A stretch of 32,566 bases of DNA from Omnitrophica bacterium GWA2_41_15 (GTDB lineage Bacteria > Omnitrophota > Gorgyraeia > Gygaellales > UBA12090). The notes beneath the pieces were generated by a model. The model was not told the DNA's origin and searched no databases. It was given only the letters and a program-made list of their open reading frames with translations. This document shows, piece after piece, positions 23,076 through 30,423 of the stretch. The stretch's first letter is position 1. Every line of letters begins with the position of its first letter. The translations under genes were made by a program, and so were the position numbers. The stretch spans positions 1 through 32,566 of the forward strand of contig CAKKQA010000199.1 in NCBI GenBank assembly GCA_919901925.1. Direction: 5' to 3'.

Positions 23076-23990
23076 CTAAACAAAATGTCTATTTCCTTTT
23101 CCTAAATTACAGCCTTCACACAAAGTTTGCAAATTCTCCAAATTTGTTTTTCCGCCTTTTGAGTAAGGAATTACGTGATCGACATGCAATTGACAATCAT
23201 AATTCGTAGCAGGGTTTGCGCCACATTTAACACATTTAAATCTATCTCTATTCAAAACTCTATATCTTAATCCCAGAGGAATGCAGTGTCTATCTTCAAT
23301 AACCACACTATGTTTTCTAATGTCTTCCCTTATTGGTTTTTCGATAATCTGCTCGCTTGCCTGCTCTCTTTGATTCATTCGTGCAACAAATGCCATGAGC
23401 GCTTTTCGCCAACTTCCAAAATGAGATCGATAACCCTCAACGGTAATTTCTGATGGTGGTAAGTTCATCTCGCGGTATAAAGGCTGCCTACCGTAGTGCG
23501 TCCATACATTCAAGAGGTTTTCAAAGTACTCGTCGTCTGCCCATCTAATTCCGTGCCTTGAAACCCGCAATCCTGCTTTTTCGACTCCGGCACGCCAAGA
23601 GCCAAAACGACCTTTTATAATCTTTGAGCCAATAATTTTTGAATTCCTACCTATATCTTCAGTAGTAATTTCTTTTTTATCGAGAAGCCTGGCAATTCTT
23701 CTTAATTCTTCGAGTATCTGAACGTTAGTCAGACGTCTTGATTGTTTCAAACGAACTTTCTCGGAAATTTCTAATGGCCCAGAATACTTATCCACAATAC
23801 TCGCTTTTTCGAGTGTAGCTCGCCAACTTCCGTAGCGACGGCAGAGTGTTGCAGAATGGATTTTGCTATACTTGTTAAAATCCCTACTACTTAAAATCTC
23901 CTTACCAACAAGGGAATCAACACGTCTAATTTCTTCAATAATATCTTTCTCTATTACACTTGCCGATAAAAAATTTAGTTCAAATTTCAT
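23076..23990 (-). CDS. HNH endonuclease with three GSWR-type DNA-binding repeats
   Basis: This is a 304-residue protein. The N-terminal two-thirds carry three copies of a ~55-residue repeat, ending RYGSWRATLEKAS, RFGSWRAGVEKAG and HFGSWRKALMAF, the 'homing-endonuclease-associated' HNH_repeat type. The C-terminus is a complete HNH nuclease: CVKCG, then HVDHVIPYSKGGKTNLENLQTLCEGCN. This combination is typical of freestanding homing endonucleases that cut at specific genomic sites. AAGGTG precedes the ATG. It sits in a run of tRNA genes and tRNA pieces, suggesting that it targets or spreads with tRNA loci. Target unknown. Confidence 0.9.
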   Translation of the reverse strand: MKFELNFLSASVIEKDIIEEIRRVDSLVGKEILSSRDFNKYSKIHSATLCRRYGSWRATLEKASIVDKYSGPLEISEKVRLKQSRRLTNVQILEELRRIARLLDKKEITTEDIGRNSKIIGSKIIKGRFGSWRAGVEKAGLRVSRHGIRWADDEYFENLLNVWTHYGRQPLYREMNLPPSEITVEGYRSHFGSWRKALMAFVARMNQREQASEQIIEKPIREDIRKHSVVIEDRHCIPLGLRYRVLNRDRFKCVKCGANPATNYDCQLHVDHVIPYSKGGKTNLENLQTLCEGCNLGKGNRHFV

Positions 23991-24014
23991 TTCACCTTAC
24001 ACCTCTTTTTAAAA

Positions 24015-24040
24015 GTGGGCAAGGAGGGAGCCAAACCCTC
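24015..24040 (-). other. tRNA 3'-half-like remnant
   Basis: The minus strand reads GAGGG-TTTGGCT-CCCTC followed by CTTGCCC-A-C, the layout of a T-arm and 3' acceptor strand. No matching anticodon arm or 5' acceptor is adjacent. The T-loop departs from TTCRANT. It is either a decayed tRNA end or chance. Confidence 0.4.
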
Positions 24041-24058
24041 ATGCCTCAATTCTAAAAA

Positions 24059-24143
24059 TGCCGGAGAAGGGAATTGAACCCTTAAAACCTTGCGGTCGCG
24101 GGATTTTAAGTCCCGTGCGTTTCCCAGTTTCGCCACCCCGGCA
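24059..24143 (-). tRNA. tRNA-Leu (TAA)
   Basis: An 85-nt class II tRNA. Acceptor GCCGGGG pairs with CTCCGGC (one G-T), the anticodon stem CGGGA/TCCCG encloses CTTAAAA (anticodon TAA), there is a long variable arm (CGACCGCAAGGTT region), and the T-arm is AAGGGTTCAATTCCCTT. CCA is not encoded. Confidence 0.93.
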
Positions 24144-24150
24144 AATAATT

Positions 24151-24807
24151 TTAATTAAGAACCGTCTTGCTTTTACTCCAGCCTTGATACGAATCAAAAC
24201 ATGCTTGAGCCAATTTTATTTTTCTGTCTAAACCGAAGCAGCCCTTATAATAACATTGTCCGGCAATCTGCCTTGCTGCCATCTTTCCGTATTTCAATAC
24301 CCATAAGCTACTATGCTTATGAATTTTGCCCTCAATTCTCAATAACCTCTCTATTTTACTCTCCAGCCACTTAATAAATTCTACCGACCCTGAAAAAATT
24401 CTGACACTCCACTGTTCTTTCCCATTAGTTGGATGTAGCCAGCGCTGAATACAGCCATCCCCATCAATCAAACCTCGCAAAAAATCATTAAAAAATCCTT
24501 CGGGCACCTTCAAAGAACCTAAAATTAAAGATTTATTCTGCATAAGGCCTATTGATAATAAAAATTCGTAGAAATTCTTATTCGAAATTTGAATACGATA
24601 AGCCTGCTTATTGGTATTTCTATTTTTAACACAAACCCCGGCAGCGAGACCCATGTTTTCTTTTATCTTTAATAGGTACGCGGAATCCTTTGAAGTAATA
24701 TCTACGTGCCTTCCGTCCTTACACAAACACCCATCACTCGTAATAAGGCCCACTAAATACCAAAAATTCGCACCTTTTATCTTTAAATCTTTTCTTTTTT
24801 GTGGCAT
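24151..24807 (-). CDS. LAGLIDADG homing endonuclease, freestanding
   Basis: This is a 218-residue protein with two LAGLIDADG helices, YLVGLITSDGC (residues ~17-27) and FLRGLIDGDGC (~110-120). Each ends in the acidic residue needed for catalysis, so this is a single-chain two-motif endonuclease of apparently intact sequence. GAGGGG lies upstream of the ATG. It stands between tRNA-Cys and tRNA-Leu with only 7 bases to the latter. Together with the HNH gene and tRNA remnants nearby it suggests a mobile, tRNA-associated endonuclease cluster. It is not inside an intron or an intein that I can see. Confidence 0.9.
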   Translation of the reverse strand: MPQKRKDLKIKGANFWYLVGLITSDGCLCKDGRHVDITSKDSAYLLKIKENMGLAAGVCVKNRNTNKQAYRIQISNKNFYEFLLSIGLMQNKSLILGSLKVPEGFFNDFLRGLIDGDGCIQRWLHPTNGKEQWSVRIFSGSVEFIKWLESKIERLLRIEGKIHKHSSLWVLKYGKMAARQIAGQCYYKGCFGLDRKIKLAQACFDSYQGWSKSKTVLN

Positions 24808-24887
24808 ATCATTTTACCCCTCGCCGATATTCAAAAAACTAAATCGCTCGGGGTAAATTTTCCTCATATAATACGAGGGAAAATTTA

Positions 24888-24960
24888 AGGCGTGGACCGG
24901 ACTTGAACCGGTGAATAACTGTTTTGCAGACAGTTCCCTTAACCACTTGGGTACCACGCC
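24888..24960 (-). tRNA. tRNA-Cys (GCA)
   Basis: A 73-nt cloverleaf. Acceptor GGCGTGG pairs with CCACGCC, the discriminator is T (typical of Cys), anticodon stem ACTGT/ACAGT encloses CTGCAAA (GCA), and the T-arm is CCGGTTCAAGTCCGG. CCA is not encoded. Confidence 0.95.
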
Positions 24961-25009
24961 ACAATCATTCAAAGGGAATGCGCCAGCAAGCGGAGGGAAT
25001 CTTCACGTC

Positions 25010-25115
25010 GTCATTGCGAGGAACCCTTGCTTGGCATATAAGTGACGAAGCAATCACGTTTTTTAAAACGAGATTGCTTCGTCACCACATGTCAACGACA
25101 GCTCCTCGCAATGAC
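25010..25115. repeat. TCATTGCGAGG double-palindrome element, copy D
   Basis: GTCATTGCGAGGA ... TGACGAAGCAATCACG, T/A loop, CGAGATTGCTTCGTCA ... TCCTCGCAATGAC. It lies between tRNA-Cys and coaC. Confidence 0.92.
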
Positions 25116-25151
25116 GGACTTAAGGTCCCTCCCCCCACCAACTGATTACGT

Positions 25152-25682
25152 TCAAAGAACCCGCTTTACTTCTTTTATAATCTCCTCGACGCTGGCTAAG
25201 TGGCCGATGCCGGCTTGCCCGTTTGCCAATTTGCCCTTAACCGGGCCGATGAATTTATATCCTAATCCTTTCAGCTTGGCAATGTTGCCTTGCAGGATTT
25301 TATTCTCGAACATATTTGAATTCATCGCCGGCGCAATTACAACCGGCGCCTTTGTTGCCATTACGGCACAGCTTAATAGGTCGTCGCAGATTCCACCGGC
25401 GATTTTACTGATTGTATTTGCCGTTGCCGGAGCAATCAAAATCAAATCGCTTTTTTGCGCCAAAGAAACATGCTCAATATTCCAGGCATCAGGATCGGCA
25501 AACATATCGCAATAAACTTTATTACGGGAAAGCGAAGCCAGCGTAAGCGGCGTAATAAACTCATTGGCGTCATCGGTCATTATAACCGTAACGTTAAAAT
25601 TTTCTTCCTTTAACCTTCTTATTATATCACAGGCTTTATAAGCGGCAATACTGCCGGTTACGCCCAAAATAATATTTTTCAT
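25152..25682 (-). CDS. coaC: Phosphopantothenoylcysteine decarboxylase (CoaC-type flavoprotein)
   Basis: This is a 176-residue single-domain flavoprotein. GVTGSIAAYKACDIIRRLK is the FMN-binding start, IEHVSLAQKSDLILIAPATANTISKIAGGICDDLL holds the active-site His and the flavin loop, and PAMNSNMFEN is the PAMNxxMW-like substrate clamp with Phe in place of Trp. It decarboxylates phosphopantothenoylcysteine to phosphopantetheine in CoA synthesis. The CoaB synthetase domain fused to it in most bacteria is absent and must be separate or missing. It overlaps gmk by four bases, so it is translationally coupled. rpoZ, often found between gmk and coaBC, is not present. Confidence 0.9.
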   Translation of the reverse strand: MKNIILGVTGSIAAYKACDIIRRLKEENFNVTVIMTDDANEFITPLTLASLSRNKVYCDMFADPDAWNIEHVSLAQKSDLILIAPATANTISKIAGGICDDLLSCAVMATKAPVVIAPAMNSNMFENKILQGNIAKLKGLGYKFIGPVKGKLANGQAGIGHLASVEEIIKEVKRVL

Positions 25683-26278
25683 GTCTTTTCGTCCTTACGC
25701 CTTTCACCCTCGATTATTTTTTTTAATTCTTTTGCCGCTAATGCTACCTTATGATTAACAACGCAGTAATCATATTTTTTCCTATATGCCATTTCCTGTT
25801 TTGCCACTCTTAGCCTGCGCCGCAATGAATGTTTGTGTTCCGTCGAGCGTTGGTGCAGGCGGTTCTTTAAAGTTTCCTCGTCGGGGGCCGCGATAAAAAT
25901 AAGCACCGTCTCTTTAGGAAAAACCTTACGGATGGCCAGCGCGCCTTTTACGTCTATGCACAACAAAACATCGTGCCCGCTTTTTAGCTCTTTTATCAAA
26001 TCCTTTTTAGGCGTTCCGTAATAATTCCCGAAAACCTCCTGCCATTCGGCAAAATACCCTTTGTTTTTACGCCGCGAGAACTCTTCTTCGCTTACAAAAA
26101 AATAATCCCGGCCTTTATGCTCTCCCCGCCGGGGAAGGCGGGTTGTGACCGTGGTAATCTTTGTTATTGTTTTACGGATGGCGCGGCTTTTAGCCAATCT
26201 TTTGATCAGGGTTGTCTTGCCGGAACCCGAGGGCCCTGAAATCACGTAGATTTTTGCGGGTTTAAGTCTATTCTGCAT
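25679..26278 (-). CDS. gmk: Guanylate kinase
   Basis: This is a 199-residue protein that phosphorylates GMP to GDP with ATP. IYVISGPSGSGKTTLIKRL is the P-loop, TTRLPRRGEHKGRDYFFVS is the GMP-binding segment, and CIDVKGALAIRKVFPKETVLIFIAAP is the core after it. Length is normal. Its start overlaps the end of yicC by 11 bases. The yicC-gmk-coaC order is widespread. Confidence 0.97.
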   Translation of the reverse strand: MQNRLKPAKIYVISGPSGSGKTTLIKRLAKSRAIRKTITKITTVTTRLPRRGEHKGRDYFFVSEEEFSRRKNKGYFAEWQEVFGNYYGTPKKDLIKELKSGHDVLLCIDVKGALAIRKVFPKETVLIFIAAPDEETLKNRLHQRSTEHKHSLRRRLRVAKQEMAYRKKYDYCVVNHKVALAAKELKKIIEGERRKDEKT

Positions 26279-27083
26279 TCTGCAGCTGCTCGCGGATCTT
26301 ATCTATCGCGCTCTTAATCTTTATCACCGACGACGACACCCGCGCGTCCTGCGCCTTGGCGGAAATGGTGTTTGCTTCTCTCTGGATTTCCTGCGAAACG
26401 AAATCCAGCTCTTTGGCGCCGGAGGCGGCCTTGGAAAGTATGGCCCTAAAATTTTTAACGTGGTAATTTATCCTGGTCAGCTCCTCGGAAATATCCGTGC
26501 TTTTCAGGAAAACGCCATATTCGTCGTCGGTAAGCCTCTTCGCCTTTTCTTTTATCGAGGCCTTGGTGAGGGTGGAAATATTTTCGCTTTCTTTTTGTAT
26601 TGTTTTTATATGCTTCGAAACGTCGTTGTTTAAAACCTCGCCTTCTTTATCTTTGATTGACAATAATTTTGCCAGCGCCTTGTGGGTCAAGCCCTTGACA
26701 AAACGCGTAAACTCCGGGGTCACCTCAACTTTCTCGACGGTAAGAATGCCCTGCATGGCGGTAACCTGACTTAAGGTTATATTGTTTTCTAGCTTTAACT
26801 TTTGGTTTAGGTTTTTTAGCGCTCGTGCGTAATTTTGCGCTAAATCATAATTTACAGTAACTATCGGTTTCAAATTATTAATCGATAAAACAACGGTGAG
26901 CCGGGCGCGGTTTATTTTCGCGCGTACTTCGTCTTTAATCATATCTTCCAAAACACCCAGCCCTTCAGGAAGGTGCGCCGCGCACTCAAAAAAACGGTGG
27001 TTAAGGCTTCTCATTTCCAGATTTATTTCTACGTTCTTATAACAGCCCTTTGCATGGGCAAAACCGGTCATGCCTCTTAACAT
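26268..27083 (-). CDS. yicC: YicC-family endoribonuclease
   Basis: This is a 271-residue protein starting MLRGMTGFAHAKG, with MRSLNHRFFE and the C-terminal ELDFVSQEIQREANTISAKAQD and IKSAIDKIREQLQNAE, all family signatures. YicC proteins have been shown to be RNA-cleaving enzymes in enterobacteria and firmicutes. The common position before gmk supports the call. The exact start may be the ATG of MTGFA four codons later. Confidence 0.93.
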   Translation of the reverse strand: MLRGMTGFAHAKGCYKNVEINLEMRSLNHRFFECAAHLPEGLGVLEDMIKDEVRAKINRARLTVVLSINNLKPIVTVNYDLAQNYARALKNLNQKLKLENNITLSQVTAMQGILTVEKVEVTPEFTRFVKGLTHKALAKLLSIKDKEGEVLNNDVSKHIKTIQKESENISTLTKASIKEKAKRLTDDEYGVFLKSTDISEELTRINYHVKNFRAILSKAASGAKELDFVSQEIQREANTISAKAQDARVSSSVIKIKSAIDKIREQLQNAE

Positions 27084-27095
27084 ATTTTCCCCTTC

Positions 27096-27623
27096 TTACG
27101 CGCTTGTATCCCAAACGCGCCTTTTATATTCCTTCTCCACGATTGTTTTAGCCGGATAAAGATCAACAATTATCTCATCAGGCGCGAACCACAGCTGTAT
27201 TTCTCTTTTTGCTTCCTCTTCATTGCTTGAGGCATGGATTACATTTTCATACAATCCCTTTGTGGTTATGCGGCCGTAAGCGCCGCGGATTGAAACAGGG
27301 TCTGCCTCTTCGGGATTTGTTGCCCCTGCCATTTCGCGGACCTTCTTGATAGCTTCTTCGCCCCAATAAACCATCGCCATAACTTTCTTGCGGTCATGAA
27401 GTTCGCCCCGCAAATACCTGATAAGCTCATCGAAGAACGGCTTATCTTTCAGATGCTTATAATGCTCCGCCGCTAACTCCTCGGATACCCTTACCATTTT
27501 CGCGGCGGCGATTTCCAGCTTTGTCTCTGCCATGCGGGTAAGAATATTGCCTGTCAGCGATTTCTTCAGCCCGTCGGGCTTGATCAAAATAAGCGTTGCC
27601 TGATTTTTCTTTATTGTATTCAT
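27096..27623 (-). CDS. ndk: Nucleoside-diphosphate kinase
   Basis: This is a 175-residue protein. LILIKPDGLKKSLTGNIL is the family start, MVYWGEEAIKKVREMAGATNPEEADPVSIRGAYG covers the nucleotide-binding segment, and NVIHASS contains the phospho-His. It balances NTP and dNTP pools. It is longer than the usual ~140 residues, with an insertion around the LRGELHDRKK segment and a C-terminal extension after the His motif, as in a known longer subgroup. It overlaps parB by four bases. Confidence 0.95.
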   Translation of the reverse strand: MNTIKKNQATLILIKPDGLKKSLTGNILTRMAETKLEIAAAKMVRVSEELAAEHYKHLKDKPFFDELIRYLRGELHDRKKVMAMVYWGEEAIKKVREMAGATNPEEADPVSIRGAYGRITTKGLYENVIHASSNEEEAKREIQLWFAPDEIIVDLYPAKTIVEKEYKRRVWDTSA

Positions 27624-28480
27624 CTTTTTATTATCCTATAAATCCTTTCCAAATCTTCATTAGAATAAAACTCTATTGTTATACTGCCCCGCTTTACGCC
27701 CTGGGCTATCCGGACCTTTGTGCCCAGCATCTGCTGAAATTCCTCCTCGAGCGCCTTTGCTTGCGCGGAAGCACTGTCTGTTTTTACCGAGTGTTTTTTA
27801 GGCGTTGCCGACGCAAGCATCAATCCATTAAGCTCGGCCACTGTCAGGCCTTTCAACGCTACCTGCCGAGCCAAGGCCAGCTGGCGCTGATTGTCGTCTA
27901 TCTCAAGCAGTGCCTTTCCATGCGCAAAGCCAATAACGCCTTTACGCAGCATCCCCTGAATCTCCTGCGGAAGCTTCAGCAAACGCAAGGTATTTGTCAC
28001 GGAAGCCCTTGCCTTACCCACTGACTGCGCGATTTTTTCCTGCGTATAACTAAACTTCTCAATTAAATGCCTGTAGGCGCAAGCCTCCTCCATAGGATTT
28101 AATCCCTGCCTCTGTATATTTTCTATTAACGCGATCTCCAAAGATTCCTCGTCTTTTATATCCCTTACTATGGCCGGAATCTCTTTTAAATTTAATGCCT
28201 TGACCGCGCGCAGGCGGCGCTCTCCGGCGATAAGTTCGTATATACCGCCTGCTATACGCCTGACCAGGACCGGCTGGATAACGCCCTTCTCTTTAACCGA
28301 GGCGGTTAGGTCTTCTATACTTTCCTGATTAAAATCTTCTCTCGGCTGATAAGGATTCGGCTGTATCTTATTCACATCGATTAAAACAACCTCTTCTCCT
28401 TTGGCCTCGTCAACCACCAGCTGTTCTCTCATTGGAATCAACGCGCTTAACCCCCTGCCTAATCCGTGCCTTTCAATCAT
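27620..28480 (-). CDS. parB: Chromosome-partitioning protein ParB/Spo0J
   Basis: This is a 286-residue protein. RHGLGRGLSALIP is the ParA-stimulating N-terminus, NPYQPRE and ELIAGERRLRA (GERRxRA CTP-binding motif) mark the CTPase domain, ENIQRQGLNPMEEA follows, then the helix-turn-helix EKIAQSVGKARASVTNTLRLL and a C-terminal dimer domain. It loads on parS sites as a CTP-dependent clamp and works with ParA. GAGGG precedes the ATG and it follows parA by 33 bases. I saw no TGTTTCACGTGAAACA-type parS site in the window. Confidence 0.96.
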   Translation of the reverse strand: MIERHGLGRGLSALIPMREQLVVDEAKGEEVVLIDVNKIQPNPYQPREDFNQESIEDLTASVKEKGVIQPVLVRRIAGGIYELIAGERRLRAVKALNLKEIPAIVRDIKDEESLEIALIENIQRQGLNPMEEACAYRHLIEKFSYTQEKIAQSVGKARASVTNTLRLLKLPQEIQGMLRKGVIGFAHGKALLEIDDNQRQLALARQVALKGLTVAELNGLMLASATPKKHSVKTDSASAQAKALEEEFQQMLGTKVRIAQGVKRGSITIEFYSNEDLERIYRIIKR

Positions 28481-28513
28481 TTTACGTGCCCTCGGTTATA
28501 AATAGGCCTGCAT

Positions 28514-29713
28514 TTATTTTTCTTGCTGGTTTTCTACCGGAATTTTCTCTGAAATAACAATTGTGTTTTCTTCCACAGCCTGCGCAATCTTTTTTGTGCC
28601 TTGTGTTTTAATCCTGTTCGCGAAAGAAGGCTCCGCTGGCTCAACTCCAATAATTTCCTCCGCCAATTCATTATATTTGCGGGCGCCGATAGAATCCTTA
28701 TCGTAAAATAAAATAGGTTTACCATAACTGGGTGCCTCTGTCAAGCGAATATTCCGGGGGATAACCGTGCGGTAAACCTTATCTTTAAAATGCTGGCGCA
28801 CCTCGGCTATAACCTCCTGTGTCAGGCGGGTACGATAATCGGCCATAGTCAAAAGAACGCCTTCAATTTCCAATGCCGGATTAAGATTATCCCTTACGAG
28901 CGCTATTGTGTTCATCAGTTGGGTTAACCCTTCCAACGCGTAATATTCGCATTGAACGGGAATTAGTATTGAGGTTGCCGCTGTTAAGGAGTTAATGGTT
29001 AACAAGCCTAAAGACGGCGGCGAGTCCATAATTATAAAATCATATTCGTCCTTAATAGGCTCTAATGCCTTTTTTAAACGATACTCTCTCCCCATTACAG
29101 CCACCAATTCTATCTCCGCTCCTGTCAAATCTACGTTCGAAGGCAGAATGGACATTTTCCCAATCAGATTGGACATTTCGCTTTTCTGTTTGGACATTAC
29201 GTTTTCCAGATTGGACATTAATTTTTCGCCTGTTTCCAGATTGGACATTTCGCTTTTCAGATTGGACATTAATTTTTCAGCATCTTTTTTTTTGCTGTTT
29301 TTTGGCAAATTGGACATTTCTGAAGCTAAATCAATGTCCAGACTGGACGTTAATTTTTCGGCGGTTTTCTGATTGGACATTAATTTTTCGCCTGTTTCCA
29401 GATTGGACATTACGTTTTCCAGATTGGACATTTCTCTGGCTGTCTTTTCTTCTGAGTCTTTTGTTGGTTGTACTTCCGGGTAGGGTTTTATGGCTTGCCT
29501 AATGGGAATTTCTTCTATGATAACATTGTATATGCTACGTGCTTCTTTTGCTTTGTCTAAACCCATGCCGCTAGTGCTGTTGCCTTGAGGATCAAGATCG
29601 ATCAGCAATACTCGCTTCCCTGCCGCGGCTAAGGCTGTTCCTAGATTTACCGCTGTGGTTGTTTTACCAGTTCCGCCTTTTTGGTTACAGATTGCGATTA
29701 TTTTAGCTGACAT
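28514..29713 (-). CDS. parA: Chromosome-partitioning ATPase ParA/Soj with repeat insertion
   Basis: This is a 399-residue protein, far longer than the ~255-290 usual for chromosomal ParA. The deviant Walker A KGGTGKTT (residues 12-19), LLIDLDPQGN, Walker B-type FIIMDSPPSLG, and the C-terminal GVLLTMADYRTRLTQEV are normal. Between AIKPYP and PSNVDLTGAEIELV, which are separated by only a few residues in relatives, lies a ~105-residue insertion of degenerate units such as MSNLETGEKL, MSNLENV and MSNLKSE. It is low-complexity and probably disordered. A ~40-residue tail follows the normal C-terminus. The frame is intact. ParA positions chromosome origins by ATP-dependent DNA binding with ParB. Confidence 0.93.
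   Translation of the reverse strand: MSAKIIAICNQKGGTGKTTTAVNLGTALAAAGKRVLLIDLDPQGNSTSGMGLDKAKEARSIYNVIIEEIPIRQAIKPYPEVQPTKDSEEKTAREMSNLENVMSNLETGEKLMSNQKTAEKLTSSLDIDLASEMSNLPKNSKKKDAEKLMSNLKSEMSNLETGEKLMSNLENVMSKQKSEMSNLIGKMSILPSNVDLTGAEIELVAVMGREYRLKKALEPIKDEYDFIIMDSPPSLGLLTINSLTAATSILIPVQCEYYALEGLTQLMNTIALVRDNLNPALEIEGVLLTMADYRTRLTQEVIAEVRQHFKDKVYRTVIPRNIRLTEAPSYGKPILFYDKDSIGARKYNELAEEIIGVEPAEPSFANRIKTQGTKKIAQAVEENTIVISEKIPVENQQEK
29156..29431. repeat. Degenerate minisatellite in parA
   Basis: About ten units built around TTGGACATT on the plus strand (ATGTCCAAT in the gene), spaced 21-48 bases. Associated blocks AATTTTTCGCCTGTTTC and ACGTTTTC recur. The spacing is mostly a multiple of three, so the frame holds. 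The last unit merges into the native MSILPSN segment of ParA. Confidence 0.9.
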
Positions 29714-29760
29714 TTGTCGTTCCCCAGGGAACTCGCTTATTGTATATACTATTGTACGTT

Positions 29761-29789
29761 ATTATCTGCTTGTAATTCTTGGTTGTCAA
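29761..29789 (-). promoter_or_regulatory. Likely parA operon promoter
   Basis: Minus strand TTGACA (29789-29784), 17 bases, GATAAT (29766-29761), ~48 bases before the parA ATG. The -35 box overlaps the outer end of the palindrome at 29786-29820. Confidence 0.65.
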
Positions 29790-29854
29790 GTAAAATCTGC
29801 CGAAGGCAGATTTTACTTGATCCTGAGCGCCGCCGAACAGGCGGCGCGAAGGAT
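29786..29854. repeat. Two adjacent palindromes upstream of parA
   Basis: 29786-29820 is TCAAGTAAAATCTGCC-GAA-GGCAGATTTTACTTGA. It is followed by ATCCT-GA-GCGCCGCC-GAACA-GGCGGCGC-GA-AGGAT at about 29819-29854. Both are near-perfect hairpins. They could stop transcription from the jag side or be mobile repeats. Confidence 0.88.
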
Positions 29855-29915
29855 CTTACTTAGAAGAATCTTACTGTAATTGAACCAATCAATGAATTAA
29901 AGAACCCATTTGATC

Positions 29916-30019
29916 ATCATTGCGAGAAGTTGTAGCCTATACGCGGCGACTAGGTAATCTCGTTCTTGATTGCGCGATTGCTTCGTCGCCTCATAACTAC
30001 AAATGCTCCTCGCAATCAG
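29916..30019. repeat. TCATTGCGAGG double-palindrome element, copy E
   Basis: Diverged copy: TCATTGCGAGAAG, GGCGACTAGGTAATCTCG, GCGATTGCTTCGTCGCC, TGCTCCTCGCAATCA. It lies in the 476-base gene-free gap between jag and parA. Confidence 0.85.
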
Positions 30020-30080
30020 TCTGTGTCATAATTGGCAAATTGCAATAACTTGAAAATTCTTTACTCCACTTTATGTTATA

Positions 30081-30140
30081 GATTCCCACTTTCGTGGGAA
30101 TGACGCCTAAGAAATGTCATTCCCGCGTAAGCGGGAATCC
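30081..30140. repeat. REP-like GGGAATGACATTCCC repeat
   Basis: GATTCCCACTTTCGTGGGAATGAC faces GTCATTCCCGCGTAAGCGGGAATCC. Two hairpins form an overall palindrome of the GATTCCCGCxxxxGCGGGAATGAC type found in many bacterial genomes. Confidence 0.9.
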
Positions 30141-30189
30141 ACAATAAAATGTAAGCGTCAATTGTGACACAGTCTGAATGACGAACGGA

Positions 30190-30423
30190 CTACGCCTGCT
30201 TCTGACTCTTTTTTATAACTGTGGCCCTTACCTTGGCTGGACGCGCTCCGTCCATCCCGAATAAACCCTTCTCTTCCTCGGAAAGGATTTTAATCCGCAC
30301 CTCGTTTCTAGTGACGCGCAATATTGCCAAGGCTTTTTCGATGGCTTCTTCCGGAGTTTTTCCTTCTGTCTCAACGGATTTTAATTTCCCTTGACTGTAT
30401 TCGTTGTTCGCAGAGTTTTCCAT
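30190..30423 (-). CDS. Jag-N domain protein, truncated Jag/KhpB
   Basis: This is a 77-residue protein matching only the N-terminal Jag domain: VETEGKTPEEAIEKALAIL, then VRIKILSEEEKGLFGMDGARPAKVRATVI. The KH and R3H RNA-binding domains, which complete Jag/KhpB (~210-250 residues), are absent. The downstream region is repeats, not a decayed KH-R3H frame. It overlaps the end of yidC by 43 bases and has a weak ribosome site. The yidC-jag order is conventional. Family of the domain is firm; whether the short protein is functional is unclear. Confidence 0.85.
   Translation of the reverse strand: MENSANNEYSQGKLKSVETEGKTPEEAIEKALAILRVTRNEVRIKILSEEEKGLFGMDGARPAKVRATVIKKSQKQA

Noticed and set aside
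23046-24040. A circularly permuted split tRNA formed by the 3'-like piece (24015-24040) and the Val 5' piece (22990-23045), with the HNH gene between
   Set aside because: Acceptor strands GGGCGCT and CTTGCCC pair at only four or five positions, and the spacer is a full gene.
25200-25240. A TTTGCC-type repeat inside coaC like that in pheS
   Set aside because: The encoded GKLANGQAGIGHLASVEEI aligns with the normal G-x-LACGExGxGRM segment of the family, so it is native.
27620-29800. parS site near parAB
   Set aside because: I found no TGTTTCACGTGAAACA-like sequence on reading this region; a degenerate site could be missed.
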